Shown here piece after piece: positions 1-5,179 of a stretch of DNA of 6,891 bases. Source of the DNA: Phenylobacterium sp. (GTDB taxonomy: Bacteria; Pseudomonadota; Alphaproteobacteria; Caulobacterales; Caulobacteraceae); NCBI GenBank assembly GCA_028698405.1, contig JAQVDF010000109.1, positions 1 to 6,891 on the forward strand, given 5' to 3'. Both the position numbers and the translations under genes were made by a program. Numbering within the stretch: position 1 is the first letter of the stretch; every line of letters starts with the position of its first letter. Below the pieces are notes generated by a model that saw nothing but the letters and a program-made list of their open reading frames with translations, did not search any database and had not been told where the DNA came from.

Positions 1-71
1 GCCGGCGGCGAGCCGCGCCCCGCCATCAGCGCATCCGCAAATCCCAGCTGATCCGTCCGCTTCACCGCCAT
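1..71 (-). CDS. transposase N-terminal fragment, probably IS5 family (partial)
   Basis: Only the first 23 codons are in the window; the gene continues leftward beyond position 1. Reading leftward from the ATG at 71-69, the peptide begins MAVKRTDQLGFADALMAGRG. An opening of the type 'QL.FADAL...RG' is what I recall from the N-terminus of IS5-family DDE transposases in alphaproteobacteria, where it precedes the conserved 'ID..IDW' region. That later region and the DDE residues are outside the window, so the call rests on a short match by memory. An AGGAGT ribosome binding site lies at 83-78, six bases before the start, which supports a real start codon. If correct, an insertion sequence lies to the left and its end falls between about 90 and 125. 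No terminal inverted repeat can be confirmed because the other end is not visible. Confidence 0.5.
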   Translation of the reverse strand, partial: MAVKRTDQLGFADALMAGRGSPP

Positions 72-124
72 CGACGCACTCCTGATCCAACACCAGGGAA
101 TCACGTCCAGCAGGTTTCGCAACA

Positions 125-146
125 CTCTCCACAAGGGGAGAGGGGG
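125..146. repeat. short palindromic intergenic repeat next to the putative IS end
   Basis: CTCTCC (125-130) and GGAGAG (137-142) form a perfect six-base inverted repeat around ACAAGG, followed by a run of G. From memory, the pattern 'CTCCCC..TTGTGG..GAGAGG' is a common dispersed intergenic repeat in Caulobacterales and other alphaproteobacterial genomes. Here it lies just outside the upstream flank of the transposase-like gene, so it may mark the target or the border of the insertion. Its dispersed nature cannot be tested from one copy. Confidence 0.4.
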
Positions 147-253
147 CGGATCGGCGGGGTCCCATCACCGGTGAAGAACTGCCCAATGCTTGAGCGAAGC
201 GGGCGCTCGACTGCCGCCCTACAAGTCTTCGCCGCTCACATTCACAGCTATCA

Positions 254-274
254 GCACTCGACTGCTCCGAGTGC
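254..274. repeat. inverted repeat upstream of usg
   Basis: GCACTCG (254-260) and CGAGTGC (268-274) are perfect seven-base arms around a seven-base loop. A weaker repeat of the same design, GAGCG (192-196) and CGCTC (204-208), also with a seven-base spacer, lies about 60 bases upstream. The nonamer CTCGACTGC occurs at both 206-214 and 257-265. Together these are the only structured elements seen in the gene-free stretch between the IS flank and usg, which is also more AT-rich than its surroundings. They could be an operator pair or RNA hairpins in a leader; no known binding motif was recognised. Confidence 0.35.
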
Positions 275-366
275 CAAGCAACTATCGTTGTCTATTCATG
301 CGAGTCGGCGTCACGCTCGATCTCGCGCGTTCATTTATGAAGACGCGACCAAGTCGAGGTGACCGA

Positions 367-639
367 ATGACCGCTTCGATCGAGTTCCGCAAGCAGCTCG
401 AGGGCTACGGGCTGACCACGGCGGAAATCCTCTACCACATGCCGGACCATCCGGCCCTGCTGCAGAGCTACATCTGGCAGGAATACGACCTGTTTCCGGA
501 ATTTCCGGTGCTGCACAAGTTCCTGGACTTCTGGACCCACACCCTGGACGGCGTGCTGCACTCAGTGACCGTCGGCCATGCGCGGCTGATCCGGCCGGCC
601 GAGCTGAAGGCGGTCGGGGCGAGCTTTCGGCTGCACTGA
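367..639 (+). CDS. usg: Usg family protein
   Basis: This is a 90-residue protein of the Usg family (COG5425/PF06233), small alphaproteobacterial proteins named because the gene is often found upstream of trpF. The family has been annotated as a possible phosphoribosylanthranilate isomerase-associated subunit, but no activity is established. The whole chain matches the family as I know it: an N-terminal FRKQLEGYGLTTAEILYHMP segment, a central LLQSYIWQEYDLFPEFPVL segment, and a C-terminal HARLIRPAELKAV...FRLH ending. The start at 367 is chosen over upstream in-frame ATG codons because GAGGTGA sits at 356-362 and the family begins at this point. No trpF, trpB or trpA follows; the next gene is convergent, so this copy is detached from the tryptophan operon, at least downstream. 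Family confidence is high; function is unknown. Confidence 0.88.
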   Translation: MTASIEFRKQLEGYGLTTAEILYHMPDHPALLQSYIWQEYDLFPEFPVLHKFLDFWTHTLDGVLHSVTVGHARLIRPAELKAVGASFRLH

Positions 640-671
640 GCCGTCGGGTAGTCGGGAGGCGCCTCGGCCGG

Positions 672-694
672 GCCGCGCCGCGGGGAGGCGCGGC
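672..694. terminator. GC-rich hairpin between convergent genes
   Basis: GCCGCGCC (672-679) pairs perfectly with GGCGCGGC (687-694) around a seven-base loop. It lies in the 57-base gap between the stop codon of usg (rightward) and the stop codon of the 63-residue gene (leftward), the expected place for a bidirectional terminator. There is no T-run on either side, so intrinsic termination is not certain. Confidence 0.4.
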
Positions 695-696
695 GG

Positions 697-888
697 TCAC
701 ATCGGCCGCTTCTCGCCGGTTTCCTTGCGGGCGCGTTCCAGCTCCTCGGCCTCGGGGCCGTCGAGGGCTTCCTCGGCCTCGCGCGCCTTCTGCTCGACCG
801 GGCCTTCCTCGGCGAATTTGTGCTGTTCCTTCTGGTACTGCTTGCCGGCGGTGTAGCTGCCTTCGCCTTCGATGCGGTTCTCGGCCAT
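697..888 (-). CDS. small hydrophilic protein of unknown function (63 aa)
   Basis: The 63-residue product is very rich in Glu, Lys and Arg, has no cysteine, no signal peptide and no membrane segment, and is probably a cytoplasmic, largely helical or disordered protein. The N-terminal motif IEGEGSYTAGKQYQK at residues 6-20 resembles a small-protein family seen in many proteobacteria with the pattern G-[DE]-G-x-Y-x-A-x-[KR]-x-Y; I know no function for it. The start is secure: AAGGAGA on the minus strand at 901-895 lies six bases before the ATG at 888. The gene is transcribed away from the rubrerythrin operon, and the 150-base gap between them contains a perfect palindrome, so joint control with a peroxide or iron response is possible. 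That link is inference from position only. Confidence 0.75.
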   Translation of the reverse strand: MAENRIEGEGSYTAGKQYQKEQHKFAEEGPVEQKAREAEEALDGPEAEELERARKETGEKRPM

Positions 889-949
889 GGGCTGTCTCCT
901 TTCGCAACCGAACAGCCCGCCGCCCCGGACGGTTCCGGGATCGAGACCC

Positions 950-966
950 TCTATTCTCCGAATAGA
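950..966. promoter_or_regulatory. 17-bp palindrome, candidate repressor operator
   Basis: TCTATTC (950-956) and GAATAGA (960-966) are perfect inverted arms separated by TCC. The element is AT-rich in a GC-rich setting and sits almost centrally between two divergent start codons, 61 bases from the ATG of the small minus-strand gene and 73 bases from that of rubrerythrin. It lies just upstream of a -10-like element at 979-986, where a bound regulator would cover the -35 region. The 7-3-7 geometry is similar to boxes of Fur-superfamily regulators such as Irr, but the sequence does not match a consensus I can vouch for, so the regulator is unassigned. Confidence 0.5.
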
Positions 967-978
967 ATAAACCGATTG

Positions 979-986
979 GCTCTATC
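979..986 (+). promoter_or_regulatory. candidate -10 element for the rubrerythrin operon
   Basis: GCTCTATC matches the Caulobacter housekeeping -10 consensus GCTANAWC at seven of eight positions. The expected TTGACG-like -35 is not obvious; the space it would fill is next to the palindrome at 950-966, which suggests a regulated or activator-dependent promoter. Transcription would start near 992-994 and give a leader of about 47 bases. Confidence 0.35.
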
Positions 987-1039
987 GCGAACGCGGGTCG
1001 CATAGTCGTGTTCGAGAAAAGACCATCGGGAGGAAGACG

Positions 1040-1459
1040 ATGTCGCTCGCCACCAGCAAGACCCTGGAGAACCTGAAGGCCGCCTTCGCGGGCGAAAGCC
1101 AGGCGAACCGGCGCTACCTCTACTTCGCCCAGAAGGCGGACGTGGAAGGCTACAACGACGTCGCCGCCGTGTTCCGGTCCACCGCCGAGGGCGAGACCGG
1201 CCACGCCCACGGCCACCTCGAGTTCCTCGAAGCGGTGGGCGACCCGGCCACCGGCCTGCCGATCGGCGGCACCGCCGACAACCTGAAGGCCGCCATCGCC
1301 GGCGAGACCCACGAGTACACCGACATGTACCCGGGCATGGCCCGCACCGCCCGCGAGGAAGGCTTCGACGAGATCGCCGACTGGTTCGAAACCCTGGCCA
1401 AGGCCGAGAAGTCCCACGCCGGCCGGTTCCAGCGCGCGCTCGACACCCTCGACGCCTGA
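1040..1459 (+). CDS. rubrerythrin family protein lacking the rubredoxin domain
   Basis: This 139-residue protein is a ferritin-like four-helix bundle of the rubrerythrin family, which reduces hydrogen peroxide at a non-haem diiron site. All expected ligands are visible: Glu19 (GESQANRRY), Glu52 and His55 (AEGETGHAH), Glu89 and Glu92 (GETHEY), and Glu123 with His126 (AKAEKSHA). The C-terminal rubredoxin domain (two Cys-x2-Cys pairs) of classical rubrerythrins is absent, and the protein contains no cysteine. Electrons must therefore come from a separate protein, and the Fe-S protein encoded 56 bases downstream is the obvious candidate. The start is supported by GGGAGGA at 1028-1034. It is the first gene of the apparent operon and lies behind the palindrome at 950-966. 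The family call is firm; the physiological partner is inferred. Confidence 0.93.
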   Translation: MSLATSKTLENLKAAFAGESQANRRYLYFAQKADVEGYNDVAAVFRSTAEGETGHAHGHLEFLEAVGDPATGLPIGGTADNLKAAIAGETHEYTDMYPGMARTAREEGFDEIADWFETLAKAEKSHAGRFQRALDTLDA

Positions 1460-1515
1460 CCGACCTTTGGGCGCGGGCCGGCGACCGGTCCGCGCCGCTC
1501 CGGCGGGAGCCGCAA

Positions 1516-2871
1516 GTGAGCGATTCCATCAAACCCGCGCGCGAGGGCAGCCTCGATGCGCCGTTCCGCGAACCCCTGGCCTGGCGCGACGAGGCCTTCT
1601 ACGACCTCGCGGCCATCGAGGCCGAGATGGAGCGGGTGTTCGACATCTGCCACGGCTGTCGGCGCTGCTTCAATCTGTGCGACAGCTTCCCGCGGCTGTT
1701 CGAGCTGATCGACGAGGGGCCGACCGGCGAGCTCGACGGGGTGCCCAAGGCCGACTACGCCAAGGTCGACGAGGCCTGCACCCTCTGCGACATGTGCTTC
1801 CTGACGAAGTGCCCCTACGTCCCGCCGCACCCGTTCAACGTCGACTTCCCCCATCTCATCCTGCGCTATCGCGCGGCCAAGCGGCGAGCGGGCGAGAAGC
1901 AGCGGGTCCGCGAGGAGCTGGGCCGCACCGACCGCAACGGCAGGCTGGCCAAGCCCGTGGCCGGGCTCGTCAACTGGGCGACGGCGCGTGAGAACACTCC
2001 GCTGCGCAAGCTGATCGAGGCGATCGCGCAGATCGACGCCGAGGCCGAGCTGCCGCGCTATCATTCGAAGACGGCAAGCGACCGCCTGAAGGTCCCCGTC
2101 CCGCCGAACCCCGAGGGGCCGGCCCTCGGCAGGAAGGCCGTGCTCTATGCGACCTGCTTCGTCGACTACAACAACCCCGACACCGCGGTCGCCGCCGCCC
2201 GGGTGCTGGCCCTGCAGGGGGTCGAGGCGAAGCTGGTCTACCCGGAGTGCTGCGGCATGCCTCAGCTCGAGGCGGGCGACCTGGCGGATGTCGCGGGCCG
2301 CGCCGAGCGCGTGGCCGCGGCCCTGCTCCCCTACGTGGACGACGGGCACGAAGTGATCGCGCTCACCGCCAGCTGCGGGCTGATGATGAAGTTCGAGTGG
2401 CCGCTGCTGCTGCCCGAGAGCGAGCCGGTGAAGCGGCTGGCGGCCGCCACCCGCGACATCTCCCAATACGTCGTCGAGCTTTCCCGCGCCCACGGCCTCG
2501 CGCCGGGCCTGAAGCCCATCGAGGGCGGGGTGGTGGTGCACCACGCCTGCCACGCCCGCGCCCAGAACATGGGCGCCAAGTCGGCCGAGATGCTGCGGCT
2601 GATCCCCGACACCGAGGTGGCTCTCGTCGAGCGCTGCTCGGGCCACGGCGGCACCTTCGGGGTGATGAAGGACACCCGGCCGGTGGCCAACAAGGTCGGC
2701 CGCGCCGCCGCCCGCCAAGTGGCCGCCCGCGGCGCCGAGACCCTCTGCTCGGACTGCCCGCTGGCCTGCAAGCACCTGGGCCAGCTGCTTTCGGCCGAGG
2801 CGCCGCGCGGGGCTTCGCCTGAGCAGGCCCACCCCATCGAAGTCCTGGCCCGCGCCTACGGGGCGCTTTGA
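1516..2871 (+). CDS. double-cluster Fe-S protein, heterodisulfide reductase D/GlpC-related
   Basis: This 451-residue cytoplasmic Fe-S oxidoreductase (COG0247 group) has no membrane segment. Two ferredoxin-type 4Fe-4S motifs come first: Cys45-x2-Cys48-x2-Cys51-x3-Cys55 ([10 protein letters not shown]) and Cys88-x2-Cys91-x2-Cys94-x4-Cys99, the last followed by Pro. Two cysteine-rich modules follow. The first has Cys214 (YATCFVDYN), Cys245-Cys246-Gly (PECCGMP) and Cys287 (ASCGLM). The second has Cys345 ([10 protein letters not shown]), Cys374 (ERCSGHGG, with Ser in place of the second Cys of CCG) and Cys411, Cys414, Cys418. Such modules bind Fe-S clusters or form a catalytic site in heterodisulfide reductases, and the GlpC-like arrangement suggests electron transfer. 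The GTG start at 1516 is preceded by GGGAG at 1505-1509. The gene lies between rubrerythrin and a DUF3501 gene. Donating electrons to rubrerythrin is inference; the substrate is unknown. Confidence 0.88.
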   Translation: MSDSIKPAREGSLDAPFREPLAWRDEAFYDLAAIEAEMERVFDICHGCRRCFNLCDSFPRLFELIDEGPTGELDGVPKADYAKVDEACTLCDMCFLTKCPYVPPHPFNVDFPHLILRYRAAKRRAGEKQRVREELGRTDRNGRLAKPVAGLVNWATARENTPLRKLIEAIAQIDAEAELPRYHSKTASDRLKVPVPPNPEGPALGRKAVLYATCFVDYNNPDTAVAAARVLALQGVEAKLVYPECCGMPQLEAGDLADVAGRAERVAAALLPYVDDGHEVIALTASCGLMMKFEWPLLLPESEPVKRLAAATRDISQYVVELSRAHGLAPGLKPIEGGVVVHHACHARAQNMGAKSAEMLRLIPDTEVALVERCSGHGGTFGVMKDTRPVANKVGRAAARQVAARGAETLCSDCPLACKHLGQLLSAEAPRGASPEQAHPIEVLARAYGAL

Positions 2872-2885
2872 CAAGGGAGGACGCC

Positions 2886-3479
2886 ATGCCCGCCCACGAA
2901 CGCTGGATCACCCGCGAGGATCTCATCCCCGACGACGAGTTCGCCCGTCTGCGTCGCGAGCGGCGCGCCCAACTGCTGCCGATCAAGCGGCTGCGCCGCG
3001 TGGCGCTGGGGCCGTTATGCACGGTCTATTTCGAGAGCTACGAGACCATGCTCTTCCAGATCCAGGAGATGCTGCTGATCGAGAAGGGCGGGGAGGCGCA
3101 GGTGGCCGACGAACTGGCCGCCTACAATCCGCTGGTGCCGCAGGGCTCGGAACTGGTCGCCACGGTGATGTTCGAGATCGACGACCCGGTGCGCCGCGCG
3201 GCCACGCTGGCCAGGCTCGGCGGGGTCGAGGAGCGCTTCTTCCTGCAGATCGGCGCCGACAAGGTTCCGGGAACCCCGGAGGAGGACGTCGAGCGCACCC
3301 GCGAGGACGGCAAGACCTCGTCCGTCCATTTCATCCGCTTCCGGCTGGCGCCGCCGCAGATCGCACTGTTCCGCGACCCGTCGACCAGCATCATGATCGG
3401 CTGCGACCACGAAGGCTACAGCCACCTGGCGGGCCTGTCGCCCGCGACCCGGGCGGAGCTCAGCCGCGACTTCGCCTGA
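2886..3479 (+). CDS. DUF3501 family protein
   Basis: The 197-residue product matches DUF3501 (PF12007) along its full length. Recognisable blocks are an N-terminal 'R.DLIPD.EFA.LR.ERR' segment (residues 10-27), '[20 protein letters not shown]' (41-60) leading into EMLLIEKGG (61-69), and a C-terminal [15 protein letters not shown] (170-184). It has two cysteines (45 and 173) and no signal peptide or transmembrane stretch. The ATG at 2886 is chosen because AAGGGAGGA occupies 2873-2881 just before it; a TTG at 2868 overlapping the upstream stop has no such site. Only 14 bases separate it from the Fe-S gene, so the two are almost certainly co-transcribed. From memory, DUF3501 genes commonly neighbour this kind of Fe-S protein and rubrerythrin, which suggests a common process such as peroxide handling, but no molecular role is known to me. 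Confidence 0.88.
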   Translation: MPAHERWITREDLIPDDEFARLRRERRAQLLPIKRLRRVALGPLCTVYFESYETMLFQIQEMLLIEKGGEAQVADELAAYNPLVPQGSELVATVMFEIDDPVRRAATLARLGGVEERFFLQIGADKVPGTPEEDVERTREDGKTSSVHFIRFRLAPPQIALFRDPSTSIMIGCDHEGYSHLAGLSPATRAELSRDFA

Positions 3480-3495
3480 GCGGGCGGGGCGCACG

Positions 3496-3591
3496 ATGCT
3501 GACCTTCACCCCGCGCCGCCACGGCCGCGGCGAGCGCGTGTTTTTGGTGGAGTTCGTTTACCAGCCCGAAGGAGACGGCCTCGGAGGATAG
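3496..3591 (+). CDS. possible 31-residue ORF downstream of the DUF3501 gene
   Basis: An ATG at 3496 opens a 31-codon frame ending with TAG at 3591. The peptide starts MLTFTPRRHGRGERVFLVEF and ends in a Gly-rich tail; the middle (VFLVEFVYQ) is hydrophobic and strand-like. No convincing ribosome binding site precedes it, only a G-rich stretch, and I do not recognise it. It begins 16 bases after the stop of the three-gene unit, so it could be a small co-transcribed protein, the remnant of a larger gene, or chance. Confidence 0.2.
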   Translation: MLTFTPRRHGRGERVFLVEFVYQPEGDGLGG

Positions 3592-3605
3592 GGGCGTCGC
3601 CCCTT
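3591..3605 (+). terminator. weak hairpin after the three-gene operon
   Basis: GGGGC (3591-3595) and GCCCC (3599-3603) form a five-base stem around GTC, followed by only two T residues. It is the only hairpin seen between the operon and the next gene in the expected position. It is short, and in a GC-rich genome could be chance. The rest of 3606-3712 shows nothing recognisable apart from the ribosome binding site at 3699-3705. Confidence 0.2.
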
Positions 3606-3712
3606 CCGCGGCGAAACGCGCCGGCGACATCGGCATGCAGCTGTGTCAAAAACCGCGCGGAGCTGGGGGCGGTCCTGAGGCGCCCTGGGCGTCGGTTTGG
3701 AGTGAACGCCCC

Positions 3713-4027
3713 ATGGCCAGGCGCGAGATGCAACTCGTAGTCGGCGGACGCCTTCCGAAGATCCCGGTGGCCGTGTTCAGCACACGCGAGCAGGCCGAAG
3801 CCTACTGCGCCCGCCACAGCGCCTGGTACGGCGCCGACCACCCCCTGAACCCGCTGGAAGTTCGTCCCATCGAGGTCGATCCGGAGCCGGCGGCGCTGGC
3901 CGATCCGCCAGGTGACAGTTTCCGCCGCCCGGAGTTGCGCCCGGCCGCCGTCGGCCACGTCGAGCGCCATGTGGGGAGCGCGTCGCCCGACAGCCCTTTC
4001 GGCCAGGTCCTGCAGCTGCGGACCTAG
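3713..4027 (+). CDS. hypothetical protein (104 aa)
   Basis: I do not recognise this protein. The start is plausible: GGAGTGA at 3699-3705 lies seven bases before the ATG. Residues 1-58 look like a compact alpha/beta unit: two hydrophobic strands (MQLVVGG and IPVAVFS), an amphipathic helix (REQAEAYCARHSAWYG), then a third strand in LEVRPIEVDP. From residue 59 on the chain is rich in Pro, Arg and Gly and probably disordered. There is one cysteine, no signal peptide and no membrane segment. The gene ends with TAG at 4025-4027, two bases before the probable start of the YjbQ-family gene, so translational coupling is likely. Because that downstream frame stays open back to 3916, a frameshift that altered this protein's C-terminus is a possible alternative. 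Confidence 0.6.
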   Translation: MARREMQLVVGGRLPKIPVAVFSTREQAEAYCARHSAWYGADHPLNPLEVRPIEVDPEPAALADPPGDSFRRPELRPAAVGHVERHVGSASPDSPFGQVLQLRT

Positions 4028-4029
4028 TC

Positions 4030-4449
4030 CTGCGCCAGGCCCTGCACCACCTCCGTGTCGAGACCTCCGGCCGCGGGCTGGTGGAGATCACGCGCGAGGT
4101 GCGCGCCTGGGCCGAGGGGCAGGGGATGCGCACCGGCCTGCTCACGCTCTTCTGCCGCCACACCTCGGCCTCGCTGGTGATCCAGGAGAACGCCGACCCG
4201 GACGTGCGCGCCGACCTCGAGGCCTGGTTCGAGCACATGGCGCCCGAGGCGCCCGGCCGCTACCTGCACGACACCGAGGGGGCGGACGACATGCCGGCCC
4301 ACATCAAGGCGGCCCTGACCGGCGTGCAGCTCTCCATTCCCTTGGGCGGGGGGCGGCTGGCGCTCGGGACCTGGCAGGGAATCTATCTCTTCGAACACCG
4401 CACCGCGCCGCACCGGCGCGAGGTGGTTCTGCATCTCCTGGGCGAGTGA
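4030..4449 (+). CDS. yjbQ: YjbQ/UPF0047 family protein
   Basis: This belongs to the YjbQ (UPF0047) family of small beta-rich proteins; the E. coli member has a weak thiamine-phosphate synthase activity, but the true role is unclear. Family signatures, numbered from the CTG at 4030, are FCRHTSASLVIQENADPDV (residues 41-59), YLHDTEGADDMPAHIK (78-93) and LGTWQGIYLFEHR (112-124), with His44, His80, His91 and His123 as likely metal or active-site residues. The start is unusual. The frame carries the expected N-terminal strand RQALHHLRVETSGRGLVEIT, but the only start-like codon before it is CTG at 4030. The first GTG, at 4081, would remove this strand (17 residues), and no ATG, GTG or TTG occurs in frame back to the stop at 3913-3915. 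Starting at 4030 gives 139 residues, a normal family length. Translation is probably coupled to the upstream gene, whose stop ends at 4027. Confidence 0.85.
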   Translation: MRQALHHLRVETSGRGLVEITREVRAWAEGQGMRTGLLTLFCRHTSASLVIQENADPDVRADLEAWFEHMAPEAPGRYLHDTEGADDMPAHIKAALTGVQLSIPLGGGRLALGTWQGIYLFEHRTAPHRREVVLHLLGE

Positions 4450-4453
4450 GCGG

Positions 4454-4479
4454 AACCCGGCCGGGCCGGGGTTGTTCTC
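4454..4479 (+). terminator. hairpin after yjbQ
   Basis: AACCCGG (4454-4460) can pair with CCGGGGTT (4466-4473) with one bulged G around a five-base loop, followed by the T-rich GTTCTC. It lies five bases past the yjbQ stop codon and before the ribosome binding site of the next gene. The sequence is consistent with a modest rightward terminator, so the DUF4142 gene may have a separate transcript. Confidence 0.4.
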
Positions 4480-4507
4480 ACACCAACCGAAATGGGAGAG
4501 ATGCCTG

Positions 4508-5116
4508 ATGATCCGTCCCCTTCTCGTGGGCGTGGCCGCAGTGGCCCTGACGCTCGCCGCGTGCCAACGCAACGAGACGACCGCCGAAAGCCCGGGCCAG
4601 AGCGCGCCCGTCAACGCCGCCCAGGACGCCATGAGCTCCGCCGTCGGGGCGGTCTCTTCGGCCACGCTCGGCCAGACGACCGAAGGCTTCGCGACCAACG
4701 CGGCGATCAGCGACATGTACGAGATCGAGGCCGGCAAGCTCGCCCAGGAAAAGGGCCAGGCCGCCGCGGTGAAGGAGTTCGGCGCGATGATGGTCAAGGA
4801 CCACACCGCCATCTCGACCGAGATGAAGCCGCTGGCCCAGGCGGCCAACGTTACCCTGCCCACCGAGCTCGACGAGCGGCGCAAGGGCCTGCTGGACAAC
4901 CTGCGGGCCGCCAACGGCGCGGATTTCGACCGCGTCTACATCGACCAGCAGGTCGCCGCCCACGAGGAGGCGCACAACCTGCACTCCGGCTACGGCCAGG
5001 ACGGGGGCGATGCGGGCCTCAAGGCCTTTGCGGCCAAGACCGCGGAAGTCGTGAGGGGCCACCTGGACCGCGTTCGGGGCCTGCAAGCGGGCGCCGCCGC
5101 GGCTCCAGCCAACTAG
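4508..5116 (+). CDS. DUF4142 domain lipoprotein (ferritin-like fold)
   Basis: This 202-residue exported protein has a lipoprotein signal peptide: a hydrophobic stretch from residues 4-17 and the lipobox LAAC with Cys19 as the lipidation site, so the mature form should be membrane-anchored in the periplasm. A low-complexity Ser/Ala/Gln/Thr linker covers about 20-58. Residues 60-193 match DUF4142 (PF13628), a four-helix ferritin-like domain; visible hallmarks are FATNAAISDMYEIEAGKLA, FGAMMVKDHT with His99, and VAAHEEAHNLHS with His152 and His156, plus His185. The role is unknown in most species, and members are often linked to stress or envelope functions. The start is at 4508 because GGGAG lies at 4494-4498 and the signal peptide begins directly. 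An in-frame ATG 36 bases upstream would add polar residues before the signal. Confidence 0.88.
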   Translation: MIRPLLVGVAAVALTLAACQRNETTAESPGQSAPVNAAQDAMSSAVGAVSSATLGQTTEGFATNAAISDMYEIEAGKLAQEKGQAAAVKEFGAMMVKDHTAISTEMKPLAQAANVTLPTELDERRKGLLDNLRAANGADFDRVYIDQQVAAHEEAHNLHSGYGQDGGDAGLKAFAAKTAEVVRGHLDRVRGLQAGAAAAPAN

Positions 5117-5131
5117 CGCTTCTGGATTTCT

Positions 5132-5178
5132 GAGCGGGCCGCTCGCCTTCCGCTCCGGCGGCGGACGGGCGGCCTTCT
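5132..5178. terminator. GC-rich hairpins between convergent genes
   Basis: The 63 bases between the stops of the DUF4142 gene and the leftward EcsC gene contain overlapping stem-loop options. GAGCG (5132-5136) pairs with CGCTC (5140-5144). Alternatively GGCCGC (5137-5142) pairs with GCGGCC (5169-5174), enclosing a CGCC/GGCG stem at 5145-5148 and 5157-5160, and is followed by TTCT. A bidirectional terminator is likely by position, but there is no long T-run. Confidence 0.35.
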
Positions 5179-5179
5179 G

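Noticed and set aside
190..366. 59-codon N-terminal extension of usg, and the overlapping 63-codon frame at 171-362
   Set aside because: The Usg family starts at the ATG at 367, which has its own ribosome binding site. The upstream residues match nothing and cover the inverted repeats.
335..1417. 360-codon minus-strand frame spanning usg to rubrerythrin
   Set aside because: It overlaps three better-supported genes and their control region, shows abrupt changes to Arg-rich low-complexity sequence, and has no recognisable domain.
1150..2874. 574-codon open frame on the minus strand opposite the rubrerythrin and Fe-S genes
   Set aside because: It is antisense to two genes with intact family motifs, and its Arg/Gly/Leu/Val-rich composition is typical of the open antisense frames of high-GC coding DNA.
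3506..3970. 154-codon minus-strand frame opposite the 104-residue hypothetical gene
   Set aside because: It ends in low-complexity Arg/Gly residues, and the plus-strand frame has the better ribosome binding site.
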